From NCBI RefSeq assembly GCF_000367945.1, contig NZ_KB849179.1, positions 1,821,355-1,885,354 on the forward strand: a DNA stretch of 64,000 bases, read 5' to 3'. Positions within the stretch are counted from its first letter, which is position 1; each line of letters starts with the position of its first letter. This DNA comes from Acinetobacter proteolyticus (GTDB taxonomy: Bacteria; Pseudomonadota; Gammaproteobacteria; Pseudomonadales; Moraxellaceae). Under the pieces are notes generated by a model. That model was given only the letters and a program-made list of their open reading frames with translations. It was not told the origin of the DNA and made no database searches. Positions 8,464-18,400 of this stretch are shown one piece after another. The position numbers and the translations under genes were made by a program.

Positions 8464-8933
8464 GTTGGGCAACCACCTACGTATTTATTAGTATTTCTAG
8501 GGTTTCCATTCTCGTATGAAAAATGCTCCCCATTTTTACCATGATAATGTGGTTTTTCAAATGTCTTATCATCATGAAACTCATGTCCATCTTTATGAAC
8601 CCCAATTGTACCAACCTTTTGACCATCTCTATATATTTCTTCAACATGTAAACGCCCCGACTGCTTTAAAGATAAAGCCGATTGGGTCGAATCTTTATGT
8701 ATTTGACTTTGATATGTTTGTGACGTTGGTATATTCTGTGAACGCATTGCTTCTCTTCTAGCTGCCCTTGAAGTTGTTAATGTTTTATCATTACCTGTCG
8801 CATTTCTTCTTGTATATATTTCTTTCGACCCAGATGGAGTTATTACTTCTTTTTGTTCTTTATCTAAACCTAATGGATCAATCCAACCCACTGGATTCGG
8901 CGCGTAAGCATAAACGTTGTTACCACCCAACAA
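8460..8933 (-). CDS. Orphan Rhs C-terminal tip, HNH/EndoVII-type nuclease
   Basis: This frame starts inside Rhs core sequence ([21 protein letters not shown], split here by the start choice) and passes through the WIDPLGL junction into a toxin domain. The domain opens with [19 protein letters not shown], the usual entry of HNH/EndoVII toxins. It then shows [16 protein letters not shown] and [13 protein letters not shown], an E/H-rich pattern close to the Tox-HNH-EHHH group, metal-dependent DNases. The core remnant upstream is broken by a frameshift and a stop at 9024-9026, so there is no conventional start; a TTG at 8933 is the first possible one. It overlaps its immunity gene. It is a displaced tip able to recombine onto the full Rhs gene through shared core sequence. 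Confidence 0.7.
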   Translation of the reverse strand: MLGGNNVYAYAPNPVGWIDPLGLDKEQKEVITPSGSKEIYTRRNATGNDKTLTTSRAARREAMRSQNIPTSQTYQSQIHKDSTQSALSLKQSGRLHVEEIYRDGQKVGTIGVHKDGHEFHDDKTFEKPHYHGKNGEHFSYENGNPRNTNKYVGGCPT

Positions 8934-9075
8934 CCCAATCGGATCTTTAGAGATAAAACGGCCTATATAAGGCGAATAGTAATGATGTCGATTGTAGTGG
9001 AGACCAGTTTCCTCATCATAATATTACCTTTGCAAGAAAATATTTTGTAATGAGTTCACTATTTTCAAAATATTT
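8922..9075 (-). repeat. Rhs core repeat, copy 3 (decayed)
   Basis: About 150 bases match the 3' core of the complete rhs gene at 11021-11165 (codons for the NSE..., [11 protein letters not shown] and [14 protein letters not shown] blocks). The copy carries a frameshift and a TAA. It marks the 5' end of the second orphan tip and is a possible recombination point. Confidence 0.75.
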
Positions 9076-9228
9076 AGATTGCTCCTTTTGTACTTTGCTA
9101 CTTCGAGCATAGCTCTCGTCCTGCCCTCCCGAAAAGTATACTTTTTAGGATAATATTATCTAAATCAACATCTCAATATAGTTGACTAACCTTGATTACA
9201 ATAACAAATTATCTACATTCGTCTAAAC

Positions 9229-9567
9229 TTATGGCTTAAATCCAAAAAAAGTTAAAATCTCTTTTTTTTGATTAAAAACAAATACCACATAAGTTTCATT
9301 AAACTTTATTGGTATCCATTTTACTTTTACACCCTCCCGCTCCTTGAGATCATTAATACACTCTTTCAAATGAAAATATTCAATTTCTTTCTCATCAAAA
9401 TTCTTCTTCCTCATTATTAAAATATTCTCCAAATATTCACAATCCAACAAATCATAATATTCAAAAGAATGGACTTCATTTAAATTAATTTGCGAAAATT
9501 CAGGAATATTTTTCATTAAAATTCTATTGCTTTCAATATATTCATAAATCTCATTTTTTAAACTCAT
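9229..9567 (-). CDS. Immunity protein for the ADP-ribosyltransferase-type orphan Rhs tip
   Basis: A 112-residue protein; the first 60 residues are helical and acidic and the last 40 form strands ([18 protein letters not shown]). The ATG overlaps the TGA of the toxin tip as ATGA, which pairs it with that toxin. The family is not recognised. About 120 bases of AT-rich sequence plus decayed Rhs core separate it from the next orphan tip. Confidence 0.65.
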   Translation of the reverse strand: MSLKNEIYEYIESNRILMKNIPEFSQINLNEVHSFEYYDLLDCEYLENILIMRKKNFDEKEIEYFHLKECINDLKEREGVKVKWIPIKFNETYVVFVFNQKKEILTFFGFKP

Positions 9568-10043
9568 AAATTAAACACCTCAACACCTTTTCGAGTTCCT
9601 TTCATTAAAACCTCTTGTTCTCCCCAGATATCTGGTGAGTATTCCCATTTCCATTTGTCATTTTCTTTCGGAGCGCCAACTGGTACTCTAAGTAAGACCC
9701 CACCTTCACCTTTACTCTTACCAAAACCTTCAGCTACTTCCTTAGATCTTGACCAAGAAGTATATGGGCTATTTGATTGTACACCACCAGCATTATGTGC
9801 ATCTGCACTAGCTGTTCCATCTAATTTTCCAGGGTTAACAATACCTTTTTTAGCATTCTCCAACTCTGGATGTTCCGCATGAACTCCTCGATACAGATAT
9901 TGTTGCTCTGTAGGCGCACAATTATTATTTGTTAAACCTAATGGGTCGACCCAAATTATGGGGTTAGGAGCATATTGATATATATTATTACCGCCCAACA
10001 ACCCAATCGGATCTTTAGAGATAAAACATCCTACATAAGGCAA
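9564..10043 (-). CDS. Orphan Rhs C-terminal tip, ADP-ribosyltransferase-like toxin
   Basis: After the Rhs junction WVDPLGL comes a ~120-residue domain with all three marks of R-S-E ADP-ribosyltransferases: YLYRGVH (Arg), SPYTSWSRS (S-x-S strand) and [10 protein letters not shown] (E-x-E), with [10 protein letters not shown] between the last two. Enzymes of this type transfer ADP-ribose from NAD to a target protein or nucleic acid. The frame is open from 10133 but has no ATG; the first usable start is a TTG at 10043 within the core. It overlaps the immunity gene downstream. Without a signal or Rhs shell of its own it is a reserve tip, usable after recombination with the full-length rhs. Confidence 0.75.
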   Translation of the reverse strand: MPYVGCFISKDPIGLLGGNNIYQYAPNPIIWVDPLGLTNNNCAPTEQQYLYRGVHAEHPELENAKKGIVNPGKLDGTASADAHNAGGVQSNSPYTSWSRSKEVAEGFGKSKGEGGVLLRVPVGAPKENDKWKWEYSPDIWGEQEVLMKGTRKGVEVFNL

Positions 10044-10135
10044 ATAATATCGATAACGGTTGTAATGTAAACCTGTTTCTTCATCAAAATACTGCCCTTG
10101 GAAGCGGATATTATTGGTGACGATTTCTGAGTTTT
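9991..10135 (-). repeat. Rhs core repeat, copy 2
   Basis: About 145 bases nearly identical to 11021-11165 in the complete rhs gene. In the toxin frame it encodes [20 protein letters not shown] and the following core up to [12 protein letters not shown] at 10134-10136 closes the frame just where the match ends. Homology of this length next to a toxin tip is what would permit tip exchange. Confidence 0.85.
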
Positions 10136-10284
10136 AAATAAATTAGACTTGGCTTTTCAGGTTTATACTCCTCCCTAGAAAGATAATTTACTTCCCAAAT
10201 AACTCTATTTTTTTGATTATCTATTTTAATAATTAAATCACAAGATAAAAATATCAATACAAATAAGAATTTAAAGTTACCCAC
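10111..10284 (-). CDS. Small hydrophobic ORF truncated by an Rhs core remnant
   Basis: A possible 57-codon frame from GTG 10284. It has a hydrophobic N-terminus ([16 protein letters not shown]) and then a charged part containing [18 protein letters not shown], and it reads out of frame into the core repeat. It may be the 5' piece of an immunity or lipoprotein-like gene cut by an earlier tip exchange. The lack of a clear ribosome site makes it uncertain. Confidence 0.25.
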   Translation of the reverse strand: MGNFKFLFVLIFLSCDLIIKIDNQKNRVIWEVNYLSREEYKPEKPSLIYLKLRNRHQ

Positions 10285-10329
10285 AATTAAAATACAGATA
10301 ACTCCAAATACTTATCTATAATAGTTTAA

Positions 10330-10599
10330 TTATTCATACATAGTAGCTGCTAATAAAATTTTAGCTAAAATTTTCCAATCAAGTTGATTTTTTTTAATTT
10401 TTTCTAACGCATCAAAATCTTTCATATTCTCAAAATACCCTTCCATATCATCCACCCAACTATTAATACCTTCAAGATAATCTGCTAAATTATTATTCTC
10501 CCATTTATTTAATGAAAAGTCCTCTATTAATATTTGTGTAAATTCTAAAAAATCCTCTTTAGTATTGATTTTTTCAACTGTTTCATTCAGCTTATTCAT
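10330..10599 (-). CDS. DUF7660-like immunity protein for the resident Rhs toxin
   Basis: An 89-residue acidic helical protein. EDFLEFTQIL, then WENNNLADYLEGINSWVDDM and a final LAKILLAATMYE give the W-E-N..L..yL.gi..W..Dm..y layout of the DUF7660 family. Its ATG shares one base with the TAA of the rhs gene, so the two are translationally coupled, and it is the expected immunity partner of the Rhs C-terminal domain. It acts in the cytoplasm; no signal is present. Confidence 0.75.
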   Translation of the reverse strand: MNKLNETVEKINTKEDFLEFTQILIEDFSLNKWENNNLADYLEGINSWVDDMEGYFENMKDFDALEKIKKNQLDWKILAKILLAATMYE

Positions 10600-13500
10600 T
10601 ATTTCACCACCGTAGATTGACCATTACCTAATTTTAATTTCATTGAAGTCCCACCGTTTTTAGTAGACATTTTCCACATTTGCTGGTCTACTTCTTGAGC
10701 AGAAGCCCAAGTAATTGGCATACATTTCTTCGCCAATTTAAAAGCAGCAAGGCGCCTATGATCTAATGTCCAAATTTTACCTGAATTATCTTTCCATACT
10801 TTAGCTCTCAATACATTTGCATCTAACGTTCCATTCTTAAGGGATTCAGCATTTCCTAAAACAGTATAATCACCTGTCTGATTCTTAGCACTACTTTGCA
10901 TAAAATGAACGCTTGAAGGATCTATAGTTCCAGTAGGGCAATTCAATGGACAGTTACTACTCAATCCAAGTGGATCAGTCCACCCTGTTGTATTTAATCC
11001 ATAAGCATAGACATTAAACCCACCCAACAACCCAATCGGATCTTTAGAAATGAAACGCCCTACATAAGGCGAATAATATCGATAACGGTTGTAATGTAAA
11101 CCTGTTTCTTCATCAAAATATTGCCCTTGGAAGCGGATATTATTGGTGACGATTTCTGAATTTTCAAAAAAGTTAGATGCGGACTTTGCTGATACACGCT
11201 CACCCCACGCCTTATATTCAGCTTTCCAGACCATTTGACCTTGAGCATCGCTCATCTCCTGAGGTGTACCCAAATGATCACAATGATAGAAACAAATATC
11301 ATTTAAAGATTTTGCTGGGGCGGTCTTACGCCATAAAGGATCTTTGGCAATATGATAAGGCTGATCTGTCCAATCGGGTGTTTGTACAAGCTCAATCGGT
11401 TCACGATAGATCGCTTGCAATAGAGGGACAAAACTATCCTTCTCATACACATAATGCTTGGTGATCTGATCATTAGATTCGAATGCCAAAGTATCACCCT
11501 CCCAGCCATAAATCACATTCTGCTCTTCACCTGTATGATGGTGTTTACTACGTTTCTGAATACGTCGTCCTAAAGCATCATAACGATACTCCGCAGTGTA
11601 TTCTGTATTACGACTCTTGATTAACCGCCCACAAGCATCCCACTCAAGGTACAAGTCCCCTTTAGATGACTTTTGGCGCACCAATTGACCATAAGCATCG
11701 TACTGATATTGCTGATCTAAATATGCTTTAACAACATTATTCACCAAACGGTTATAACCATGAGCATTATTTGCTGTTGGGGCTGCATTCGGTTCTTGAT
11801 GAAGATTTCGGTCAATAATGTTACTTGCAGGGTCAAAACTAAAGGTTTCTTTACCCAACTTACTATTGGCTTCCAGTAAACGACCGACAGGATCGTATTT
11901 ATACTGAATATTGCCACGGCGAGTATCTGCAATATTGAGCAATTGCCCCGTTTTATCGTACTGATATAAACGCTGAATCAACTGTTCAGTTTCTTGAATG
12001 GCATTGTTCTGTATTGCCTGCTGCGGCGATGTATATGCAAATTCATGTCCATTCAGCACGCGCTGCTGCGTCAAACGCCCCAGCTCATCATAATGCTGCT
12101 CTTGGCTAATCCCGTTGGCATAGTGGCGAACAGTTTCACGATGCAAATCGTCTCGTTCAAAACTGACAGTATCTTCACCATTCAGGACCAAACCATGAAC
12201 ATGTCCACTGCCATAGGTTAACCAGTCGACTTGTTGCCCGTCTGGACGTATGGTTTTAATTCGATCATTAATTTCATCATAACTGTGTTTCCACACCGCA
12301 GTTTTATGCGTTTGATGATCTTGATGATGCTCTCTCACCAGATTGCCGACAACATCGTAATACCACTGGAGATTGCTCTCATTATTTTTAGCCTGAATCA
12401 ATTGGCCATTATTGTTATAGGCAAATTCTTCAATCTGTTTTTGTTCTAATTCCTGCTCGGTATAGCCATAGCCTGCCTGACGCTGTTCCAGTCGTCCCAT
12501 GCTGTCAAATAGGAATTGTTGAATACGATCTTTCGGTGCAGCCCGATCTTTTAAGTCCTGCCCAAATGCAGAGGCCACCTCAATACTGCTGGATAAATTA
12601 CCATCTGTTTCATCATATTTGTACAGGGTTTCTTTACCATCAAAATCAATTTCTTTAATCAGGCGACTGGCAACATCATAGAAAAATTCATAGCTTGCCC
12701 CATTTTCATTGGTCAAACGTTTCAGACGATTCAGCTTGTCCCATTGATATTTCAACGTGTGCTTCAAGGCATCCGTACGAGATGAAATCAGTCCTGCTGC
12801 GTCATATTGATATTGTGTGAGTTGTCCTTTGGCATCGACATGCGCCAATAAACGCCCTTCGGCATCATGGACAAACTGTTCTTCTGTGGCATCGGCATGT
12901 TTGATTTTTTCAAGCTGACCAAAAGCATTCAGTGGCAAACCTTGAATGATCGGTTCACGTTGTTCTGTGGTTAGGTCACTATAGAAGTATTCAACCTTTT
13001 GTTTTAAGGCATTTTCAACTGATTTTACTCGCCCACGTTCATCATACTGCCATGTGGTGGTTTTGCCCGAACAGTCGGTATAACTGATCAGATTACCCTG
13101 ATCATCATACTTTAACTGCTTGGAACCCCCTTTGGCATCTTTTATCGAAGTGAGTAAACCTAAAGCATTGTAACTATATTCTGTTACACGTTTTAGCGGA
13201 TCGATTTCCTTGCTGATATTGCCCTGAGCATCATATTCCTTAAACCAACGCCCTTGCTCAGCATCGACCATACCTGTTAATTGACGCTTGTCATCATAGG
13301 CATAATATAAATTTGAACCGTCAGGTTGGGTAACACTGACAATATTGCCACTTTCATCATATTCATAAATAGTTACCACGGCGTCTCGATCAACATGCTT
13401 GGTAACACGGGCAAAATCATCACGGAAGAACCATTCTTCCAATCCATCAGGATAAATGATGCGATAGGTATAGCCATCAATATCATAGTAATACCAAGTT

Positions 13501-15473
13501 TCTGCCCCATAGGCATCCGTTACATAGGTTAAACGGATATTTTCATCCCATGCCAGTCTGCTCTCAGAGCTGCCATCATCAGCCCATTCGTGAAAGGCCT
13601 TCGATGTGGGTTCAATCCCGTCATATTCCAGATTAATACCACGACCAGTCAGATCGGTATAACGGCTTAATAAGTGATGCTCATATTGATAATGATAGCT
13701 TGCGCCATTTTCAGTAATGGCCTCGATTAAATCGCCCTTATGGTTATAGTTATAACTCGCAAGCGGACGAAGCAATTGCCCATTTTCCACCAACCATGCA
13801 TCGTCAATACGGCCTTGTGCATCGACTTGGAAAGCGACATGCGCCAATAATTTTTGCTTCTCTTTAATCAACACATCCGAAATAAATGAATGATCACCCG
13901 ATTGATGGTCATAACGAACCGCTAAGGTCACCCCATTTTTATATTCAATTGCAGATAAGCGATAATAATCTTGATACTTTTCAAAAATATGCTTTTCTTC
14001 TTTTTGATAGGAAATCATCTGAATATGTTCAGAGATCACACTATAGTAAAAATCTTCTGTTTGATTATGAAAGCTTTCGCCCACTTTTAATTGAGGTAAT
14101 TTGACAGGGCGTGCATCTGGACCAATATATTCCAGCCCTGCCAACGGTTTGATATATGCAGCCTGTTGTTCCGTTTCCTCAATATATTCACTTTGCGGCA
14201 CAATTCGGGTGGTAAAAGAGGTCAACCATCTTGCCCCGAACTCTCCTTGATCTAATTGATACAAATTCGATGCATAGGTTCGATTTAAAATAAAACTTTC
14301 AATCGCAGACACATATGCATCCTGATGAGTTAAAAACTCAGTTCCCAATGCATAAGTAATATGTTTTTTAGTACCTGTTTTGGTCTTTCCACCACCTAAA
14401 TTCAGTGGACATGATACTTCATTTGGATTGTTTTTAGCTTTGGCTTGGTGATTGGTTTTTTCCAGTTCCCCACTCGGTCGACTCTTCTCTTTTTTAGCAA
14501 CCTGTTTCTGAGTAATATTGGCTGTGGCTTTTTTCTTTAATTTGAATTTTTGTACAGCTTTTAATAAGACATTCAATAACCAAGCAATACTCATTGCTTT
14601 GCCTGGATCGGCTAAAGTCATCAAGAACTGCGGCGCTTTTTTACCAAAACCACGAATCCCTGTAATAACCAGCTGAATCGGCTGTTTCGCACTGGCTGGC
14701 ACAACCGATGAAACACCTTTGGCAACCGTGTTAATATTTTCCTTAACGCTCGCTTTCCATAAGTTCGTCAAACCATCTACAGCATTATTAAAAGTAGCTT
14801 TCGGATTACGCTGTAAATTATCTAGATTGACTTTATTAAGTTGTTTCTGTGCTTGTTTGACATTACCTGCTGAACTAAAGACGTGACCATTTAATATTTT
14901 TTGTATGCCGTTGGCAAAATCATTACTGATGCTGGTGATTTTTGTTCCACAGTGCTGCATCATATCTTTGACAAGCGGTTGAGCTTTTGCCGCAAACTGA
15001 TCGAGTTCACCTGCAATACGTTCATTTAAGTGATCACTTAAAATCACCAAAATGGTATCGGAAATGACCCCACCTGCTTTTTGACGAACCAGATTCAAAG
15101 TCGGTCTCAAGCTCATGCGCATTGTTGCCATGGTTGGCGGTACAGGAATAATCCCAATCACATCTAAACCAAGATTCAGCCAATCCCCAAAACCCGGGTT
15201 TGGTTTTTTACTGATATCAATAACATCGTAAACGGCATCCACCAAAGCAATCGCATTACCAATCACTGGAAGCGAGCCTGCTACACTTTTAATGGTATTT
15301 AAGTCGACATAGTCCTTGGTGTTCTTCTTCAACCATGAATTGATTTTATTCATACCTGCTTTGACATCAGCAGCATACATTTTGTTTAAAGGCACAACCG
15401 CAACTTGTCCAGTATTGGTTCTTACACTCTGTTTATTTTGCTGATTGTTGGTCTTCTTAGGTGGTGTCGCCAT
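10599..15473 (-). CDS. Rhs-family polymorphic toxin (T6SS effector), ParB-like C-terminal domain
   Basis: 1624 residues. Residues 1-350 form an N-terminal region with hydrophobic helices (LPVIGNAIALVDAVYDVI, GIIPVPPTMATM) and no recognisable PAAR motif. Then comes CPLNLGGGKTKTG and a DUF6531-type segment (residues ~355-480), followed by about 20 YD/RHS repeats (YQYDAAGLI, YRYDALGRRI). The core ends [11 protein letters not shown], then DPLGL at ~1500-1504. The 120-residue tip carries DANVLRAKVWKDNSGKIWTL and DHRRLAAFKLAK, the pattern of ParB/sulfiredoxin-like (LDxRRLxAF) toxin tips. The Rhs shell encloses the tip and VgrG carries it on the T6SS spike. It lies 19 bases after vgrG and overlaps its immunity gene. 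The tip activity is inferred. Confidence 0.92.
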   Translation of the reverse strand: MATPPKKTNNQQNKQSVRTNTGQVAVVPLNKMYAADVKAGMNKINSWLKKNTKDYVDLNTIKSVAGSLPVIGNAIALVDAVYDVIDISKKPNPGFGDWLNLGLDVIGIIPVPPTMATMRMSLRPTLNLVRQKAGGVISDTILVILSDHLNERIAGELDQFAAKAQPLVKDMMQHCGTKITSISNDFANGIQKILNGHVFSSAGNVKQAQKQLNKVNLDNLQRNPKATFNNAVDGLTNLWKASVKENINTVAKGVSSVVPASAKQPIQLVITGIRGFGKKAPQFLMTLADPGKAMSIAWLLNVLLKAVQKFKLKKKATANITQKQVAKKEKSRPSGELEKTNHQAKAKNNPNEVSCPLNLGGGKTKTGTKKHITYALGTEFLTHQDAYVSAIESFILNRTYASNLYQLDQGEFGARWLTSFTTRIVPQSEYIEETEQQAAYIKPLAGLEYIGPDARPVKLPQLKVGESFHNQTEDFYYSVISEHIQMISYQKEEKHIFEKYQDYYRLSAIEYKNGVTLAVRYDHQSGDHSFISDVLIKEKQKLLAHVAFQVDAQGRIDDAWLVENGQLLRPLASYNYNHKGDLIEAITENGASYHYQYEHHLLSRYTDLTGRGINLEYDGIEPTSKAFHEWADDGSSESRLAWDENIRLTYVTDAYGAETWYYYDIDGYTYRIIYPDGLEEWFFRDDFARVTKHVDRDAVVTIYEYDESGNIVSVTQPDGSNLYYAYDDKRQLTGMVDAEQGRWFKEYDAQGNISKEIDPLKRVTEYSYNALGLLTSIKDAKGGSKQLKYDDQGNLISYTDCSGKTTTWQYDERGRVKSVENALKQKVEYFYSDLTTEQREPIIQGLPLNAFGQLEKIKHADATEEQFVHDAEGRLLAHVDAKGQLTQYQYDAAGLISSRTDALKHTLKYQWDKLNRLKRLTNENGASYEFFYDVASRLIKEIDFDGKETLYKYDETDGNLSSSIEVASAFGQDLKDRAAPKDRIQQFLFDSMGRLEQRQAGYGYTEQELEQKQIEEFAYNNNGQLIQAKNNESNLQWYYDVVGNLVREHHQDHQTHKTAVWKHSYDEINDRIKTIRPDGQQVDWLTYGSGHVHGLVLNGEDTVSFERDDLHRETVRHYANGISQEQHYDELGRLTQQRVLNGHEFAYTSPQQAIQNNAIQETEQLIQRLYQYDKTGQLLNIADTRRGNIQYKYDPVGRLLEANSKLGKETFSFDPASNIIDRNLHQEPNAAPTANNAHGYNRLVNNVVKAYLDQQYQYDAYGQLVRQKSSKGDLYLEWDACGRLIKSRNTEYTAEYRYDALGRRIQKRSKHHHTGEEQNVIYGWEGDTLAFESNDQITKHYVYEKDSFVPLLQAIYREPIELVQTPDWTDQPYHIAKDPLWRKTAPAKSLNDICFYHCDHLGTPQEMSDAQGQMVWKAEYKAWGERVSAKSASNFFENSEIVTNNIRFQGQYFDEETGLHYNRYRYYSPYVGRFISKDPIGLLGGFNVYAYGLNTTGWTDPLGLSSNCPLNCPTGTIDPSSVHFMQSSAKNQTGDYTVLGNAESLKNGTLDANVLRAKVWKDNSGKIWTLDHRRLAAFKLAKKCMPITWASAQEVDQQMWKMSTKNGGTSMKLKLGNGQSTVVK
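11021..11165 (-). repeat. Rhs core repeat, copy 1 (inside the full rhs gene)
   Basis: This part of the intact gene, just before the toxin junction, is the sequence that recurs at 9991-10135 and, more diverged, at 8922-9075. All three copies are in the same orientation, so exchange between them would delete the intervening tip and immunity gene and replace the resident tip. Confidence 0.85.
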
Positions 15474-15492
15474 CTTTCATCATTCTCAAAGC

Positions 15493-18400
15493 TTAATTTT
15501 TAAAATCAAAACGCGTTAGATCGAACGGATCTTTGGTCTTTTTATCGCTTGCCATTATGTTCTGTTGCGCACGCAATGGATTTTTGAACTGGGATAGACT
15601 GTCCAAAGGACTGCCCATATTTTTCATCACTTTTTGTGCCAATGGATTGTCCTTGATCTGATCAGCCAATAGCTTATTTGCTTGTTCTGTCAGGTTAGAC
15701 TGAACCCCCTGCTGAAGCATTGGCAATAAAGCCTTTGCTCCACCCTCCTTCAACTGCTTTGCAGTCTCAAGCGTTTTTAACACTGAAGAAGGACTGGTAA
15801 AGGATTGACCTAAAGCATTCTTGGCGCTGCTAACCGCATTTTTTAGACCTGTTTCTGCTTTGCCCAATAAGGTTTGTGCATCAGGGTCATTTTCATTTGG
15901 CCACATTGGCGGGCGTTTAAAGTCACTGGATTCCGCCCACGGATCACGTTTATCATCTTCAAATACAACTTTTGCTGCACCCGTTGCCAGTCCAGAAACC
16001 CGTACAAAACCTTTATCATCCAACTGACCAGAAAACTGCTGCCCCAGTGAATCAATAACCTGATAGCCACCCTGTTTCACAAACTCGCCATGTTTGTAAT
16101 CGTGAAGCAACTCCAGTACCCCTTGTCCACGTTTTGGTGGTGGTGGCAAACTGGATTGAGTACTAACACTTGAGCCGCTCATAAACAAATGCTGCCCCGC
16201 CTTCACCTCAAACTTGCCACCCGTCACAGGAAAAATACCTGAGCCATTCAGCTTGATTTGAGAACCGCCTGCGGTAATCACAATTTCTTTCGGACTGCTA
16301 ATCTGAATTTGACTTTCAGTGGAAATGATCTGGATGCCTTGCTTGGCGAGCAAATCCAGTCCATCTGACTGTGCCTGAACCTCAAACTTACCTTTAGCAG
16401 CCACCTGCTTAATCCCATTCTGAGCAGCAAACAGACTAATTCGATTTTGAGCATGACCAATCAGATTTTTTTGCGTACTCAGGTTAATACTATCGCCTGC
16501 AATCTGATTGATTTGCCCATCTGCAGACACATGAATATCTTCATTGCTGCTTAGACCAATACCTGCTGGCGAATGAAGCAACAACAACGCTTTATTAAAT
16601 TTGGCAATCTTTGCTTCAATCTGTTCTGCAAATTCTTTTAACTGTTCTAAAGACTCAATTTCATCAGTTTGCTGATTTTTGGCGACTTCACTTAAAGCCT
16701 TAGCATTGTTTTGATTGCCTTCTAGCTGTTGCTTGGCAGGTTCGGCATCAAGATGCTCCCCTTGGGCCTGATCCTGCTTTTGGGTACTAAGTAGTAAACC
16801 TTTGCCTGCACGCACTGCACCCCATTGATCGGTCCGTAGTTCAAAACCCTCACCACGATCTTCGCTTTCAGCTTTATCTTTTGGATGGCTGAGTTTACCT
16901 AGATTCAGTTGAGTGGCGGCATGACTGCTTTGTAGTTGCGCACTGATTTGTCCCGTGGTGTCATCAAAACGCAGTTGGTTAAACCCTTCACCTTGGTATT
17001 CTTTGGATTTGATGCCTGCCAGTTTCTTGGTATCAGGCAACTTGCCCACATGGTCAAACTTGGTCGGACTACGCTGTGCTTCATGAATCCGCCCAACCAC
17101 AAAAGGTCGATCAATATCGCCATCAAAGAAATCAATCACCACGATTTCACCAATCCGCGGCAAGAATCGTGCACCGTAGCCTTCACCTGCCCACGGCGTT
17201 AATACATCCACCCATGCAGAGTCGGTATCATTGTCATTGGCACCTGCCCCACTATCATGACTGTGGTCATCTGCTCGGGTAAACAGGAAGCGAACTTTAA
17301 TCCGCCCCCATTCATCCACATAAATTTCGTCACCGCTTGGCCCCACCACTTTGGCGCGTTGTGGATGTGTCGCAGGTCGATGTTGTAGCGGGTTATACTC
17401 AGGAACCAGACCAATATTGCGTCGTTGCAGTGTCAGTTGATTGGCTTGACGCTCATCAGAAACCACATGCTGAAAAGGACTACTTTGCCAATTGCTTTGT
17501 TGAAGCAAAGCTGCGACTTGATCCGTTAAATCTTTAGGTAGGTTATTTTGGTTATAGAACGTTTTTGAGCTGATCAGAAACTCTTTGTCTGCACCATCAT
17601 GCTGATCAATTTCAGGATGTTCATTCAGTTCAAACCAATAGCCCACTGGGGTATCGCGAACAGTCGATGTCGCAATAAACTGCTTGGCCTGTGAATCATA
17701 ATACTGGCTCAGGTTCTGATTTATTTTTTCAATTTGAGCATTGCCCGATTTGGTGGCGCCATCCTCCCCCTTTAAATCCTGAATCCAAGCAGGAGAAAAA
17801 TGCCACGCCTGTTCTAAAGCAAGCTGTTGGTTATCATGTAGATCGCTATGCTGATGTTTACTCTGAACACTGCCTGCCCCTTCTTCTTGTTCTAAGGCAT
17901 CGGCTTGCCAACGCTGTACATGTACCGCACTTGGTTGCAGAGAACGCTGTGCCACAAATGCCGTGATGCTGTCCTGTGTTTCTGTTGCACTACTGCGATG
18001 AAAGCGGATATGACGGCGCTCTAGGGCTTTATATTGATTATTGTCATCAATGAGTCTGAGTTTCTGCGGCTGAATCTGTTCACTTGAACTGGATACTTTC
18101 AGCTGTGCTTCATCAATCAACCAGTTAATCGACTCTGCTCGCATCAAACGGGTTAAAAAGTCGTAATCAAGTTCATTGGCCTGCATAATAAATGGACGAA
18201 TGTCATATTGTTTGCTTAAGCCACTTAAATCCAGACTTAAACTGGCCGCAAATAGCGGACTTTTAGCCTGCCATTCTTTAAAAATGGTCTGGATGACATC
18301 CACGACAGATTTCGCCATAAAAACACGGCTGTTGCGACGGTGCTTCCACAAGGCGGTAGGGTCTTGTACACCTAAACGGTAAATAGTCAGCGAACCATCA

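Noticed and set aside
11060..14104. Several open frames of 60-95 codons within the rhs gene on both strands
   Set aside because: Shadows of the RHS repeats; no start sites, no family features, and composition follows the main frame.
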